Assembly: GCA_900554745.1 (NCBI GenBank) | Contig: USIU01000006.1 | Span: forward strand, 1-22,453 | Source of the DNA: an uncultured Leuconostoc sp. | Lineage (GTDB): Bacteria; Bacillota; Bacilli; Lactobacillales; Lactobacillaceae | Length of the DNA stretch: 22,453 nucleotides | Direction of reading: 5' to 3' | Part shown: piece after piece, positions 6,967 through 14,944 of the stretch | Layout: every line of letters begins with the position of its first letter | How positions within the stretch are numbered: position 1 is the stretch's first letter | The notes under the pieces: generated by a model | The model's input: the letters and a program-made list of their open reading frames with translations, nothing else | The model's database searches: none | What the model was told of the DNA's origin: nothing | Program-made: the position numbers and the translations under genes

Positions 6967-7058
6967 AGAGTTATCACATTATTGATATTATAAATATAAT
7001 AGGTTGGTTCGTTTATAATCATCGGTTAGTGCGTCAAAAATAGACAAAGGAAAAGATT

Positions 7059-7514
7059 ATGTTCAAGAAACACACGCGCTTCAAAAGATTTGTACTCACC
7101 CTGTTACTCCTACCGGTACTCTCATTTGCCGGGTTCGCCGCGACGACTTATTTCTTTGGAATCCTGAGTCCAAGCACGAACATTGGCGCCTTGACAACAG
7201 CCAGCCAAGGTCTCAGTGGGAGTATGCAAGCCATTCAAGATGCTCTAACCGGCCTAACGACCAAATTTAATACCGAGCAACAAAATCACCAAGATGATCT
7301 TGCTCAGGCACAAGCTCAAATTCAAAAAGCCAATGACAATATCAAAGCTGCTAACGCCGCCGTTGATGCCGCCAATACAGCATTAAACGATCCGAAAACT
7401 GGCACGAACGTCACCACACAACAAGCCATTGCTGCCAATGCCAATACCAGCGTCACCGATCGGACAGTCGATGTCGATCCCAATAATGCCAAAACATCAA
7501 CAGCTAATCCTTAA
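7059..7514 (+). CDS. Membrane-anchored coiled-coil protein, family not recognised
   Basis: A 151-residue protein I cannot place in a family. A basic N-terminus (MFKKHTRFKR) leads into a hydrophobic segment at about 10-34, ending AATTYFFGILSP. This could be a membrane anchor or an uncleaved signal peptide, putting the rest outside the cell. Residues about 45-112 are rich in Ala, Gln, Asn and Leu with heptad-like spacing (LAQAQAQIQKANDNIKAAN), consistent with a coiled coil. The tail is Asn/Thr-rich and probably disordered. There is no sorting motif and no cysteine. AAAGGA lies 7 bases before the start. It is transcribed divergently from the CiaR-like regulator, which suggests envelope stress control. 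The anchor and following coil resemble the start of the next gene. Confidence 0.82.
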   Translation: MFKKHTRFKRFVLTLLLLPVLSFAGFAATTYFFGILSPSTNIGALTTASQGLSGSMQAIQDALTGLTTKFNTEQQNHQDDLAQAQAQIQKANDNIKAANAAVDAANTALNDPKTGTNVTTQQAIAANANTSVTDRTVDVDPNNAKTSTANP

Positions 7515-7525
7515 GCATTACGTAA

Positions 7526-7563
7526 AAAAAGCTATCAGTCGATATCGACTGGTGGCTTTTTTT
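7526..7563 (+). terminator. Terminator between the two exported-protein genes
   Basis: A run of A, then a stem pairing GCTATCAGTCGAT with ATCGACTGGTGGC (two G-T pairs), is followed by seven T. I saw no clear promoter between it and the next gene at 7597, so that gene may depend on read-through. Confidence 0.85.
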
Positions 7564-7596
7564 GCTCAGTGCATACAGAAAAGGAGAAATCGCACG

Positions 7597-8889
7597 ATGT
7601 TCAAAAGCACAAAAATTGTTGTCACCCTTATGGTCGCCCTCGCGGTACTGATTGGGACTGTCTCAGCCACCTATTATTTTTTAGGTGTCAGCCCTTTAAA
7701 TACTGCCGGTATTGCGCAATTAAATGACAATATTACGCGGATGAAAAACTTATTGACCAGCAGTCAAGCAGACAATGCCCGCCTCACTTCGACCCTCGCC
7801 ACCGCACAAGCCGCTCTATCACAAGACGCCAATACGATGGCTAAATTGACCCATGATAACAGTATCCTCGCTGCTGCCGTCACTGATCGCTACCAAGTCA
7901 TTATGGCGACCGCAACCGCGTTAAACATTCCTGATTTATCGCAATACTATGTGACGCCACCAAGTGATAATCCGTTTACTGACCAAAACGGGCAAATTTT
8001 AGATTGCGATAAAATCACCCCAGTGATTTTAAATGCCATTACGGCACTTCAAACGGCCAGCGCAACCAGTCAAGATTGGCAAAACAAATACACTGATTTA
8101 CAGTCGGCAATCCGTTCTGCCTATCTGGATGCGGGTGGGGATCCAGCGCAACAGCCGACCTTAGCCGCGCTGATACAGCAATTAAAAGCACAAACAATTG
8201 CCCAATTCACGGCCCAAATTAATGCTGTCGGTATCGCAATTGCCTGGTTAAACGACGGGCCGACTTACCATTCACCAGCTAATCCCAATCTGATTTTTAA
8301 AAGTAACCATATCAGTTGGGGGACAACCACGGTGGCCATCCCCAATGAAACTGGTCAATTGGCTTCAGTTACGCTCCCCGTTATTTGGCAGGGCGCAACC
8401 AATGACCAGCTCATTTGGAATGGGTTTGGTTGGGTGATTTACAAAGATGGACAAATTTATACCGACGCGACCGATGATAAAGGGCAAGCCATCGGCTTAG
8501 CGTTTGTGAATCTACGCGACATTGCGACCCGTATTAAAATGCCTGACGGCACGTATCGTATCGTGCTTTGGGGATCAACGGCACATATCTTTGCAAAAGC
8601 CTTTCTCCCTGATCTCAACATGCTCCCCGGCGGCGCCAGTCAATATCAATTTTCATTTGACGCCCAAAATAATTTTATCGCCACGCCTTATAATACCGTG
8701 CAAAACCCCGGCCACTATCAATTCATAGCCCCGCCAAATGCCAAAGATGTCGATGCTGCGACACTGAGTCAAAACTACTATCGTTATGACTACGCAGTCA
8801 ACACAACCGATGCGCAACACAATCTCGTTACCCTGCATAAAACCATTGAAATCCCCAAAACCCCACTTTTCCAACATCTTGTCCCATAA
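7597..8889 (+). CDS. Large membrane-anchored exported protein, family not recognised
   Basis: A 430-residue protein I do not recognise. It opens MFKSTKIVVTLMVALAVLIG, a hydrophobic anchor to about residue 30, then ATYYFLGVSPLNT, which resembles the same region of the upstream protein. A coiled-coil-like stretch follows (about 40-95). The middle is helical and Gln/Ala-rich. The C-terminal half (about 215-430) looks globular and beta-rich, with many Trp and Tyr (VIWQGATNDQLIWNGFGWVI; GTYRIVLWGSTAHIF). The only cysteine is in ILDCDK. No sorting motif, lysin repeat or enzyme motif was found. The frame stays open upstream to 7429, but the ATG at 7597 with AAGGAG 10 bases before it is the real start, because the upstream extension would cross a terminator hairpin. 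Confidence 0.82.
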   Translation: MFKSTKIVVTLMVALAVLIGTVSATYYFLGVSPLNTAGIAQLNDNITRMKNLLTSSQADNARLTSTLATAQAALSQDANTMAKLTHDNSILAAAVTDRYQVIMATATALNIPDLSQYYVTPPSDNPFTDQNGQILDCDKITPVILNAITALQTASATSQDWQNKYTDLQSAIRSAYLDAGGDPAQQPTLAALIQQLKAQTIAQFTAQINAVGIAIAWLNDGPTYHSPANPNLIFKSNHISWGTTTVAIPNETGQLASVTLPVIWQGATNDQLIWNGFGWVIYKDGQIYTDATDDKGQAIGLAFVNLRDIATRIKMPDGTYRIVLWGSTAHIFAKAFLPDLNMLPGGASQYQFSFDAQNNFIATPYNTVQNPGHYQFIAPPNAKDVDAATLSQNYYRYDYAVNTTDAQHNLVTLHKTIEIPKTPLFQHLVP

Positions 8890-8895
8890 ACCATC

Positions 8896-8933
8896 AAAAA
8901 GGCCACAGCTTAATCATCAGCTGTGGCCTTTTT
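8896..8933. terminator. Bidirectional terminator after the exported-protein genes
   Basis: A perfect 15-bp inverted repeat (8896-8910 with 8919-8933, 8-base loop) has A5 on the left arm and T5 on the right. It can end the plus-strand unit and the converging helicase operon. Confidence 0.93.
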
Positions 8934-8940
8934 AATTAGT

Positions 8941-10242
8941 TTAGTCGGCCGACTTTTTAGCCCACTTTGGCTTTCCTTTATCTTTGGTAGCCTTTAAACG
9001 TTTTTTCTTCTTCGGTTTCTCAACAACTGGCACCGGCTTCGTCTGCACTGGCTGCCGTTGCGCCGCTTGTTTAGCCGCTTGGGTTGCGGTTTGGCCTGTT
9101 GTCTGCTCGGTTGATTTCACTGCTGCTGGTTGCTTTTTTGACGTGGTCTGTTTCGTCTCGGCAAACGTGTTAGTGGCTTTGACCAAAACAAAATCATCGC
9201 CTAATTCGCGTTTCAAATCGCGAATATCATGATCATTACCAAGATTCAACACGCGGCCCGGCTTGCCCATCCGGCCAGTCCGTCCTGCCCGGTGAACATA
9301 CGTTTTTTTCCGTTGTGGCAATTGCGCATTGACGACTAATGGCAAGTCTTCAATATCTAAGCCACGTGCAGCGACATCCGTGACCAATAAGAGTGCAACT
9401 TCCCCTTTTTTAAATAAGCGTAACGCATCAGCGCGCTGTACTTGGCGCTTATCATTGCTACCAATACTCATCACACTCACATGCGCATGACGCAAGGTCG
9501 CTTGCATATTGACCAAGCCACTAATCGTATTAAAGAATACCAAGGCTTGTTGCTTATTACGGGCTAGTTGAATTAACAAACTGGCTTTGGCTTTTTGGTC
9601 CACATATTGAAATTCATGCGTAATCGCAGCGGGCGCATCAGTACCCACTGACACCGGTCGTACTTCCTGACCAAACGTGTCAGCGACATATTTCAAATCA
9701 ACGCCTGACGTTGCGGAAAACAACCCCAGTTGAACATCTGTGGGTAATTGATCCGCTAATGCTTGTAAACTCTCACGGCGTTCATCAGATAACATCGCAT
9801 CCGCTTCATCAAAAATAACCGTTTGCAGGCCATTAAGTTTTAGGGCGCCCCCATCAAGCATTGTCAATACACGGCCTAATGTCCCCACAACAATATGTGG
9901 CTTGTCTTTCTTTAACTTGTCTGCTTGACGGCGACCATTGGCACCACCAATCAAACTCGTCACCGACACATCTACTAAGGCACCCCATTCCCGGGCAACA
10001 GCGGTTGTTTGCATGGCAAGTTCTTGACTCGGTGCTAAAATCAACACTTGTGTCTGTTTAACTTGTGGGTTAATTCGGCTCAGCATAGGCAACAAAAAGG
10101 CTAACGTTTTCCCTGTCCCAGTTGGCGCTAAACCAAAAATATTGTCACCTTGCGTTAGTTTCTCCCAAACAGCAGATTGAATAGGTGTTTGCGCTTTAAA
10201 TTGTTGTTCAAATTGCGCTTGTAGCGCTGGTTTAATTGGCAT
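8941..10242 (-). CDS. DEAD-box RNA helicase, YfmL-like
   Basis: An ATP-dependent RNA helicase of 433 residues. In order: Q-motif-like start (TPIQSAVWEKL, about 19-29), Walker A APTGTGKT (about 39-46), LAPSQELAMQ, the LIGGAN and IVVGTLGRVL segments, the DEAD box in VIFDEADAM, SAT (LFSATSG), then in domain 2 VTDVAARGLDIE and HRAGRTGRMGK. The LIGGAN segment and overall spacing match Bacillus YfmL, an accessory helicase linked to ribosome assembly and growth in the cold. A tail of about 75 residues is rich in Thr/Gln/Ala and then Lys (KPKKKKR), probably for RNA binding. It starts 3 bases after the oxidoreductase stop with only a weak ribosome site, so translation is probably coupled. Confidence 0.92.
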   Translation of the reverse strand: MPIKPALQAQFEQQFKAQTPIQSAVWEKLTQGDNIFGLAPTGTGKTLAFLLPMLSRINPQVKQTQVLILAPSQELAMQTTAVAREWGALVDVSVTSLIGGANGRRQADKLKKDKPHIVVGTLGRVLTMLDGGALKLNGLQTVIFDEADAMLSDERRESLQALADQLPTDVQLGLFSATSGVDLKYVADTFGQEVRPVSVGTDAPAAITHEFQYVDQKAKASLLIQLARNKQQALVFFNTISGLVNMQATLRHAHVSVMSIGSNDKRQVQRADALRLFKKGEVALLLVTDVAARGLDIEDLPLVVNAQLPQRKKTYVHRAGRTGRMGKPGRVLNLGNDHDIRDLKRELGDDFVLVKATNTFAETKQTTSKKQPAAVKSTEQTTGQTATQAAKQAAQRQPVQTKPVPVVEKPKKKKRLKATKDKGKPKWAKKSAD

Positions 10243-10245
10243 AAA

Positions 10246-11247
10246 TTACATTTCTTTCTGGTCAGCTGGAAAAATAATGCCAGCTGACGAACGTAAGTCA
10301 AACAGTGTTTGATTGACTTGTTTAGCAAGTTGGAACCATTGCGTATACTGCAAATGGTGCCCAACTGGGTCATTGATGATTGCCGCAAAGTCTTGTGCTT
10401 CGCGAACCATCGGATTCGCATCCGGTGTTTCCCCAATGTTGGTACTGTGCCCTTCGCCATCATGGAAAGTGACCGTATCCAGTTCCGCAATGTTATTCGT
10501 CGAGATGGTTTCCTTTAAGCCATAAACTTCACTTGATAGGTAAGAATTGGCGTTTTTCCCGAAAATTGCGGTGACATTAAAGTCGTCATAAAAGAGATTC
10601 GCCACCCCACGTGCATCTGCCCCGTTGGCCAACAGGATTGGCAAATATTGCACGGCTTGTGGTGCCCCAAATAATGCAATCGCGGCATAAATTGGATAAA
10701 CGCCCAAATCATACAATGCGCCAGCACTGAATTCACGTGTGAGGACGTTGGGTGCCTCTCCTGCCAAGTAGGCATCAAAGCGTGATGAATATTTTTGGTA
10801 AACCAAGGTTGCCCCTTGTAATGTCGTTAAGTCGCCCATCGCCTGTTGGATAATTTTGAAGTTAGGCTGGTGGACATGTCGAGCCGCTTCAAAATAACGT
10901 ACATCTGGGTGGGTTGCCAGCAAGGCTTCAATTGCTGCAAACTCTGTTGGATTACTGGTTGAAGGCTTTTCAACAATCACATGAACACCAGATTGAATGG
11001 CGACTTTCGCCTGTTCAAAATGCAGCGCGTTGGGTGATGCAATATAGACCACGTCTAAGTCTGTGTAGAGGTCACTTAAAGTCGTGACAACAGACACATT
11101 TTCCAACCCGAGTTCAGCGACAAAGGCTTCTCCACCAGCTTGGTGTCTTGAATAAACTGTCGTTAATGTGTACTCACCAGTTTGAAGCGCCGCTTCAATA
11201 AACATTTTGGTGATCCAGTTTGTTCCAATCGTTCCTAATTTTATCAT
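10246..11247 (-). CDS. Gfo/Idh/MocA-family NAD(P)-dependent oxidoreductase
   Basis: A 333-residue dehydrogenase. The N-terminal Rossmann domain starts KLGTIGTNWITKMF, a variant of GxGxxG, with SR at 33-34 for the cofactor ribose. The family hallmark EKP is at 93-95 (Lys94), after SPNALHFEQAK. The C-terminal half is the usual mixed sheet, including the substrate-side segment REFSAGALYDLGVYPIYAA with Asp and Tyr at catalytic-type positions. Such enzymes oxidise or reduce sugars, inositols or dihydrodiols; the substrate cannot be read here. The start codon overlaps the stop of the GH25-fold gene by ATGA, and the helicase follows after 3 bases, so the three genes are one translationally coupled unit. 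Confidence 0.9.
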   Translation of the reverse strand: MIKLGTIGTNWITKMFIEAALQTGEYTLTTVYSRHQAGGEAFVAELGLENVSVVTTLSDLYTDLDVVYIASPNALHFEQAKVAIQSGVHVIVEKPSTSNPTEFAAIEALLATHPDVRYFEAARHVHQPNFKIIQQAMGDLTTLQGATLVYQKYSSRFDAYLAGEAPNVLTREFSAGALYDLGVYPIYAAIALFGAPQAVQYLPILLANGADARGVANLFYDDFNVTAIFGKNANSYLSSEVYGLKETISTNNIAELDTVTFHDGEGHSTNIGETPDANPMVREAQDFAAIINDPVGHHLQYTQWFQLAKQVNQTLFDLRSSAGIIFPADQKEM

Positions 11248-11990
11248 TTTATGGCCTCGAATTGCTTTCTTGTTCCGTTAAACACACTAGTTGGCATCTT
11301 GATAGCCTTCAAGCCGGTACCAATCGTGTGATCCTCACTGTATTGAATAAATTGATTGTCGGCAGCTCGATCACTCGTATTATCTTCAATTAACCAATAA
11401 TTTGCCTGATGGATCGTCGTCGATAACTTCTTTTTGACAGCTGGCGTGGTATAAATCACGACTGACTTATCATAATGCGCTGCCAGTAACCGAATCACGT
11501 TCGCCAAGCGTGACTTGCTGGCTTGCGTGGCGACTTGATCATTCGTGACATAAATAGCAATAGGCAGCTCCCCAACATGGTTTGCCACATTGCTAATAAA
11601 ATATTGCGCTTGCTCGGCCGCATCAATACTGTTGTCAAACACCTGAATGGCACCTACTTTTAATTTCGCCGTTTCAGCACGACTATAGCTAGATTGATAG
11701 CCATCATCAAAAAATGAGGTCCCTGTGGTCGCCCGCAAATAGGCAAAGTCAATGCCATTGGCCGCCAAATTACCATAATCGACATAGCCCGATGTTTGGT
11801 TGATGGCCACACCTTGTACTGCAAAACCTTCAGGCGTTGCTTCCGTTTTGATGGCCACTGGCTTGGCCATGAGCCAGACTGCAACTGTCGCTGAAAAACC
11901 AGCAATTACAAGCAGCCAAGTGATGGTCATTAACCAGCGATTTATTTTTATTTTTTGTGTCATTGCCGCATCATTCGTCATAATATCCAT
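11244..11990 (-). CDS. Membrane-anchored GH25-fold protein lacking catalytic residues
   Basis: A 248-residue protein with one N-terminal transmembrane helix (about 19-41) and an extracellular domain that follows the GH25 lysozyme pattern: GVAINQTSGYVDYGNLAANG, then IDFAYLRATTGTSFFDD, then LKVGAIQVFD, and later YWLIED and FIQYS. GH25 muramidases use an Asp in the opening GxDVS motif and a DxE pair at the end of the LPxxLDVE strand. Here these read GVAIN (Ala62) and LPIAIYVTN (Tyr147, Thr149), so all the key acids are lost and hydrolysis is unlikely. It may bind glycan instead. The start is uncertain: ATGs at 11990, 11981 and 11963 all lack a good ribosome site, and a TATAAT sequence overlaps the first. 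Confidence 0.8.
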   Translation of the reverse strand: MDIMTNDAAMTQKIKINRWLMTITWLLVIAGFSATVAVWLMAKPVAIKTEATPEGFAVQGVAINQTSGYVDYGNLAANGIDFAYLRATTGTSFFDDGYQSSYSRAETAKLKVGAIQVFDNSIDAAEQAQYFISNVANHVGELPIAIYVTNDQVATQASKSRLANVIRLLAAHYDKSVVIYTTPAVKKKLSTTIHQANYWLIEDNTSDRAADNQFIQYSEDHTIGTGLKAIKMPTSVFNGTRKQFEAIK

Positions 11991-12067
11991 TATACAAAAT
12001 TTATGTCTGTTGCGCCTGCAAATTACATTAAGCTTATATCACAAAGTCGTACTTGCACGGCTTTATC

Positions 12068-12096
12068 TTGTCGTGCACACTTTTTCATGAGATAAT
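12068..12096 (+). promoter_or_regulatory. Promoter of pepS
   Basis: TTGTCG (12068-12073), a 17-base spacer and GATAAT (12091-12096) preceded by TGA form an extended -10 promoter about 65 bases before the start codon. Confidence 0.65.
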
Positions 12097-12116
12097 GATT
12101 ATATTGTGAAATTTCA

Positions 12117-12160
12117 TGGAGGAACGTGTTAGAAGACCTGTCATCTAACACAAAAAAACA
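12117..12160 (+). promoter_or_regulatory. pepS leader: displaced ribosome site, hairpin and possible short leader ORF
   Basis: The only good ribosome site, TGGAGG (12117-12122), is 38 bases before the pepS ATG, far beyond the usual 5-10. An 8-bp hairpin lies between them (12126-12133 with 12144-12151); if closed, the gap falls to about 12 bases. Alternatively, a GTG at 12126 opens a 14-codon frame whose stop overlaps the start of pepS, allowing coupled translation. Confidence 0.55.
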
Positions 12161-13390
12161 ATGTCATTAGAAACCAAACTCAATAAATATGCTGAACTCA
12201 TCGTCAAGCGCGGGGTCAATGTCCAACCTGGGCAAACAATCATTTTATATGCAGCGGTTGAAGCGGCAGATTTTGCACGTAAAATCGTCGCTGCTGCCTA
12301 CGACGCCGGCGCCCGTGAAGTCGTTGTGGAATGGTCAGATCAAGCCATCACGAAGTCATTTTTAAACCACGCCCCAATCGATCGCTTGGAAAATGTCCCT
12401 GAATATGAGGTGCTTAAGGCCAATACGTTGATGGACAAGTACGCGTCACGCATCTCACTAGTCTCACAAGATCCAGATGGCTTAGCCGGTGTTGACGCTG
12501 ACCGCTTACAAACCTATACAAAAGCCACACAAAAAGCACTGCACCGTGTTCGTGATGCCACAATGAAAGATGATATTTCTTGGCTGGTTGTCGCTGCTGC
12601 TGGACAAGCCTGGGCTGAAAAAGTCTTCCCTGACCTCAAAGGTCAAGCTGCCGTTGACCGTCTATGGGCAGAAATTTTGAAAGACATCCGCGTTGATGAT
12701 GAGTCAGATGCCATTGCGAACTGGACTGAACATATTGAAACCCTTCGAACGAAAGCCGATTGGCTCAATGCGCAAAATTTCAAAGCTTTGCACTATAAAA
12801 ATGCCGTCTCTGATTTTACAATCGGTCTTGCCGAAGGGCACATCTGGGAAGCGGCGTTATCACAAGACAAAGCCGGTAACGTTTTCATCCCAAATATGCC
12901 AACCGAAGAGGTCTTCACCGCACCCGATAATCGTCACATTGATGGTCGTGTTGCGGCCACAATGCCACTCTCTTACCAAGGTAATGTCATCGAAAATATT
13001 GTCCTTGATTTTGAAAATGGTCGCATTGTGAAGGCCACTGCCACTAAGGGACAAGATGTCTTACAAAAGTTGATTGATACTGATGCTGGTGCCAAGTCAC
13101 TCGGTGAAGTGTCATTGGTGCCAGATCCCTCACCAATTGCGCAAGGTGGCGTCCTCTTTTACAACACACTGTTTGATGAAAACGCATCTGATCATTTGGC
13201 GATTGGTGCGGCCTATAATTCAAACATTACGGGTGGTAAGACTGAAGCCCCTGAGGTCCTTGCCCAACGTGGTTGGAACATCTCAGATGTACACGTCGAC
13301 TTTATGATTGGTTCTGCTGATATGAACATCGATGGTATCACACAAGACGGCCAAACTGTCCCCGTCTTCCGCAACGGTGATTGGGCTTAA
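12161..13390 (+). CDS. pepS: Aminopeptidase PepS (peptidase family M29)
   Basis: A cytoplasmic metallo-aminopeptidase of 409 residues that trims N-terminal residues from peptides, part of the casein/peptide-using system of lactic acid bacteria. All the two-metal-site residues of family M29 are visible: Glu250 (MPTEEVF), Glu316 (LGEVSLV), His345 and Tyr352 (ASDHLAIGAAY), His378 and Asp380 (VHVDFMIG). Length fits the family, and the start MSLETKLNKYAELIVKRGVNVQPGQ is typical. It stands alone with its own promoter and terminator. The odd part is the 5' leader: the ribosome site is 38 bases upstream with a hairpin between. It converges on proC across a shared terminator. Confidence 0.95.
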   Translation: MSLETKLNKYAELIVKRGVNVQPGQTIILYAAVEAADFARKIVAAAYDAGAREVVVEWSDQAITKSFLNHAPIDRLENVPEYEVLKANTLMDKYASRISLVSQDPDGLAGVDADRLQTYTKATQKALHRVRDATMKDDISWLVVAAAGQAWAEKVFPDLKGQAAVDRLWAEILKDIRVDDESDAIANWTEHIETLRTKADWLNAQNFKALHYKNAVSDFTIGLAEGHIWEAALSQDKAGNVFIPNMPTEEVFTAPDNRHIDGRVAATMPLSYQGNVIENIVLDFENGRIVKATATKGQDVLQKLIDTDAGAKSLGEVSLVPDPSPIAQGGVLFYNTLFDENASDHLAIGAAYNSNITGGKTEAPEVLAQRGWNISDVHVDFMIGSADMNIDGITQDGQTVPVFRNGDWA

Positions 13391-13405
13391 AAAACCTATT
13401 GAAAC

Positions 13406-13436
13406 AAAAAACCGCAAAATAATTTTGCGGTTTTTT
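13406..13436. terminator. Bidirectional terminator between pepS and proC
   Basis: The stem CCGCAAAA (13412-13419) with TTTTGCGG (13423-13430), loop TAA, is extended by A6/T6 on both sides. It can serve both converging units. Confidence 0.92.
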
Positions 13437-13447
13437 TGTGCGTTCCT

Positions 13448-14215
13448 TTACGCATGCTTATGATCAACCGTTGCTTTAATGGCATGCGCCACAATGGCGT
13501 CAAATTGTTGTTGCGCCAAATCATCTAACCCAGCGCGTGTTGAGCCACCTGGCGACGCCACGGTATCTTGCATCGCTTGCGCTGATTGCCCAGACACGGC
13601 CAATAATTGCGCTGAGCCAGCCACTGTTTGTGTGGCAATGGTTGTGGCTAATTCAGCTGACAACCCATTTGCAACACCAGCTTTTGCCAAGGCATCAATG
13701 AACTTAAACACGTAAGCTGGACCTGACCCCGCCACGGCTGAAAATGCCGCAAATCCTGCTTCAGGCACAGCAACAGCTTGGCCAAGATAATCAGAAAATG
13801 TCTGGAAAGCAGTCATGTTAGCCGTTGTCAATGACGCTTTAGCATAGGCAGTGATGCCTTGATTAATCGCCACATTGATATTGGGTAACGTCCGCACCAC
13901 TTGCGTTGTCCCCGTTGCTGCAAGCAATTGGTCAACAGTCACGCCAGCAAGGACCGACACCACTAGCTTGTCACCAAAGTCCAAGTCGTTGACCACTGTA
14001 GTTAATTGATTAGGCAAAAAGGCCAAAACAACCACATCACTTGCCTGAATAGCTTGTTGCGCTGGTAACGCCTGTACGCCCCATTCTTGGGCTAATTTTG
14101 CCGCTGTATGTGGTGAAGACACCGCAATGTCTGCCGGAGCAACTTGACGCGCTAACAGCCCCTTTATCATGGCTTGTGCCATGTTCCCCGTGCCAATAAA
14201 TCCGTATTTTGCCAT
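13448..14215 (-). CDS. proC: Pyrroline-5-carboxylate reductase
   Basis: Catalyses the last step of proline synthesis, reducing pyrroline-5-carboxylate with NAD(P)H in the cytoplasm. The 255-residue protein starts MAKYGFIGTGNMAQAMIKG, with the dinucleotide-binding GxGxMA motif at 7-12. It continues with VVLAFLPNQL, SVLAGVTVDQL, VRTLPNINVAINQG and AVAGSGPAYVFKFIDAL, and ends with the family signature DTVASPGGSTRAGLDDL. All family hallmarks are intact. The frame extends 9 codons upstream to 14242, but AGGAGAAGG directly before the ATG at 14215 fixes the start. It follows the deoxynucleoside kinase by 37 bases and probably shares its promoter; there is no obvious functional link between them. Confidence 0.95.
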   Translation of the reverse strand: MAKYGFIGTGNMAQAMIKGLLARQVAPADIAVSSPHTAAKLAQEWGVQALPAQQAIQASDVVVLAFLPNQLTTVVNDLDFGDKLVVSVLAGVTVDQLLAATGTTQVVRTLPNINVAINQGITAYAKASLTTANMTAFQTFSDYLGQAVAVPEAGFAAFSAVAGSGPAYVFKFIDALAKAGVANGLSAELATTIATQTVAGSAQLLAVSGQSAQAMQDTVASPGGSTRAGLDDLAQQQFDAIVAHAIKATVDHKHA

Positions 14216-14252
14216 CTGCCTTCTCCTATTTAAAAACGACAAGCCAACTGGC

Positions 14253-14906
14253 CTATCGTTGTGGTTTTGCCTGAACTTCTGCTAATTTACGATCGATCAT
14301 CTCAAGCACGGTTGCGCGCGCATCACGATCCGATACAAAGTCGAATTGATCACCATCGATTTGTACTTTTGGTGAACGATCATAGGCAGCAAACCAATCA
14401 TCATACCGCTTGTTTAACTCTTTGTAATAATCATAGAGTCCTGGATTTTCATCAATCTGTTCAAATGAACGGCCACGCTTTTTAATGCGGGCCAACATTG
14501 TGTCAAAACTCACGCGCACATGAATTAACAAGTCGGGATTTTTAACGTCTGGAATGCCGGCAATCTCTGCCATCATATTATCGACCAAAGACTTGTAGAT
14601 ATCGACTTCCGTTTGCGTGGCACGATCAAGATCGGCCGTTAGTTGGAATAACAAAGCATCTTCATAAATCGATCGATCTAAAATGTTATTGCTGCCAGCA
14701 GCCCGTGCCGCTTTAATTTGTGCCAAACGCTTATTTAGAAAATAAATTTGTAATAAGAAGCCGTATTTCTTGGGATTTTCATAAAACAATGGCAAAATCG
14801 GATTATCATCAACACTTTCATAAAATGCCTGTGACCCCAAGTGGTCAGCCAACATTTCTGTTAAACTTGTTTTGCCGGCGCCGATAGTGCCTGATAATAC
14901 AATCAT
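14253..14906 (-). CDS. Deoxynucleoside kinase (dGK/dAK type)
   Basis: Phosphorylates deoxynucleosides for nucleotide salvage in the cytoplasm. The 217-residue protein has the dNK fold signatures: P-loop SGTIGAGKTS at 5-14, the catalytic-base Glu30 in YESVDDNPILPLFYENP, the DRS motif at 77-79 (ILDRSIYED), and an Arg-rich lid (IKKRGRSFEQ) that closes over ATP. The start MIVLSGTIGAGK closely follows the deoxyadenosine/deoxyguanosine kinases known from lactobacilli, where two tandem copies form a heterodimer. Only one copy is present here, so purine specificity cannot be assigned. AGGAG precedes the start, and a promoter lies 40-75 bases upstream. proC follows. Confidence 0.92.
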   Translation of the reverse strand: MIVLSGTIGAGKTSLTEMLADHLGSQAFYESVDDNPILPLFYENPKKYGFLLQIYFLNKRLAQIKAARAAGSNNILDRSIYEDALLFQLTADLDRATQTEVDIYKSLVDNMMAEIAGIPDVKNPDLLIHVRVSFDTMLARIKKRGRSFEQIDENPGLYDYYKELNKRYDDWFAAYDRSPKVQIDGDQFDFVSDRDARATVLEMIDRKLAEVQAKPQR

Positions 14907-14944
14907 GCCAATTCTCCTAATTTCTTTCAGTTACGTACTAGTCT

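Noticed and set aside
7429..7596. Upstream extension of the larger exported protein to a 486-residue frame, or an A-B fusion by frameshift.
   Set aside because: The extension overlaps the first gene in another frame and crosses a terminator hairpin; a good ribosome site and the anchor begin at 7597.
8984..9232. A Cys/Phe-rich 82-codon plus-strand frame.
   Set aside because: It is the antisense of the Lys/Gln/Ala-rich helicase tail; the composition is a direct reflection.
11988..11993. TATAAT as the promoter -10 of the GH25-fold operon.
   Set aside because: It overlaps the first possible start codon and has no -35 at a valid distance; noted as an uncertainty only.
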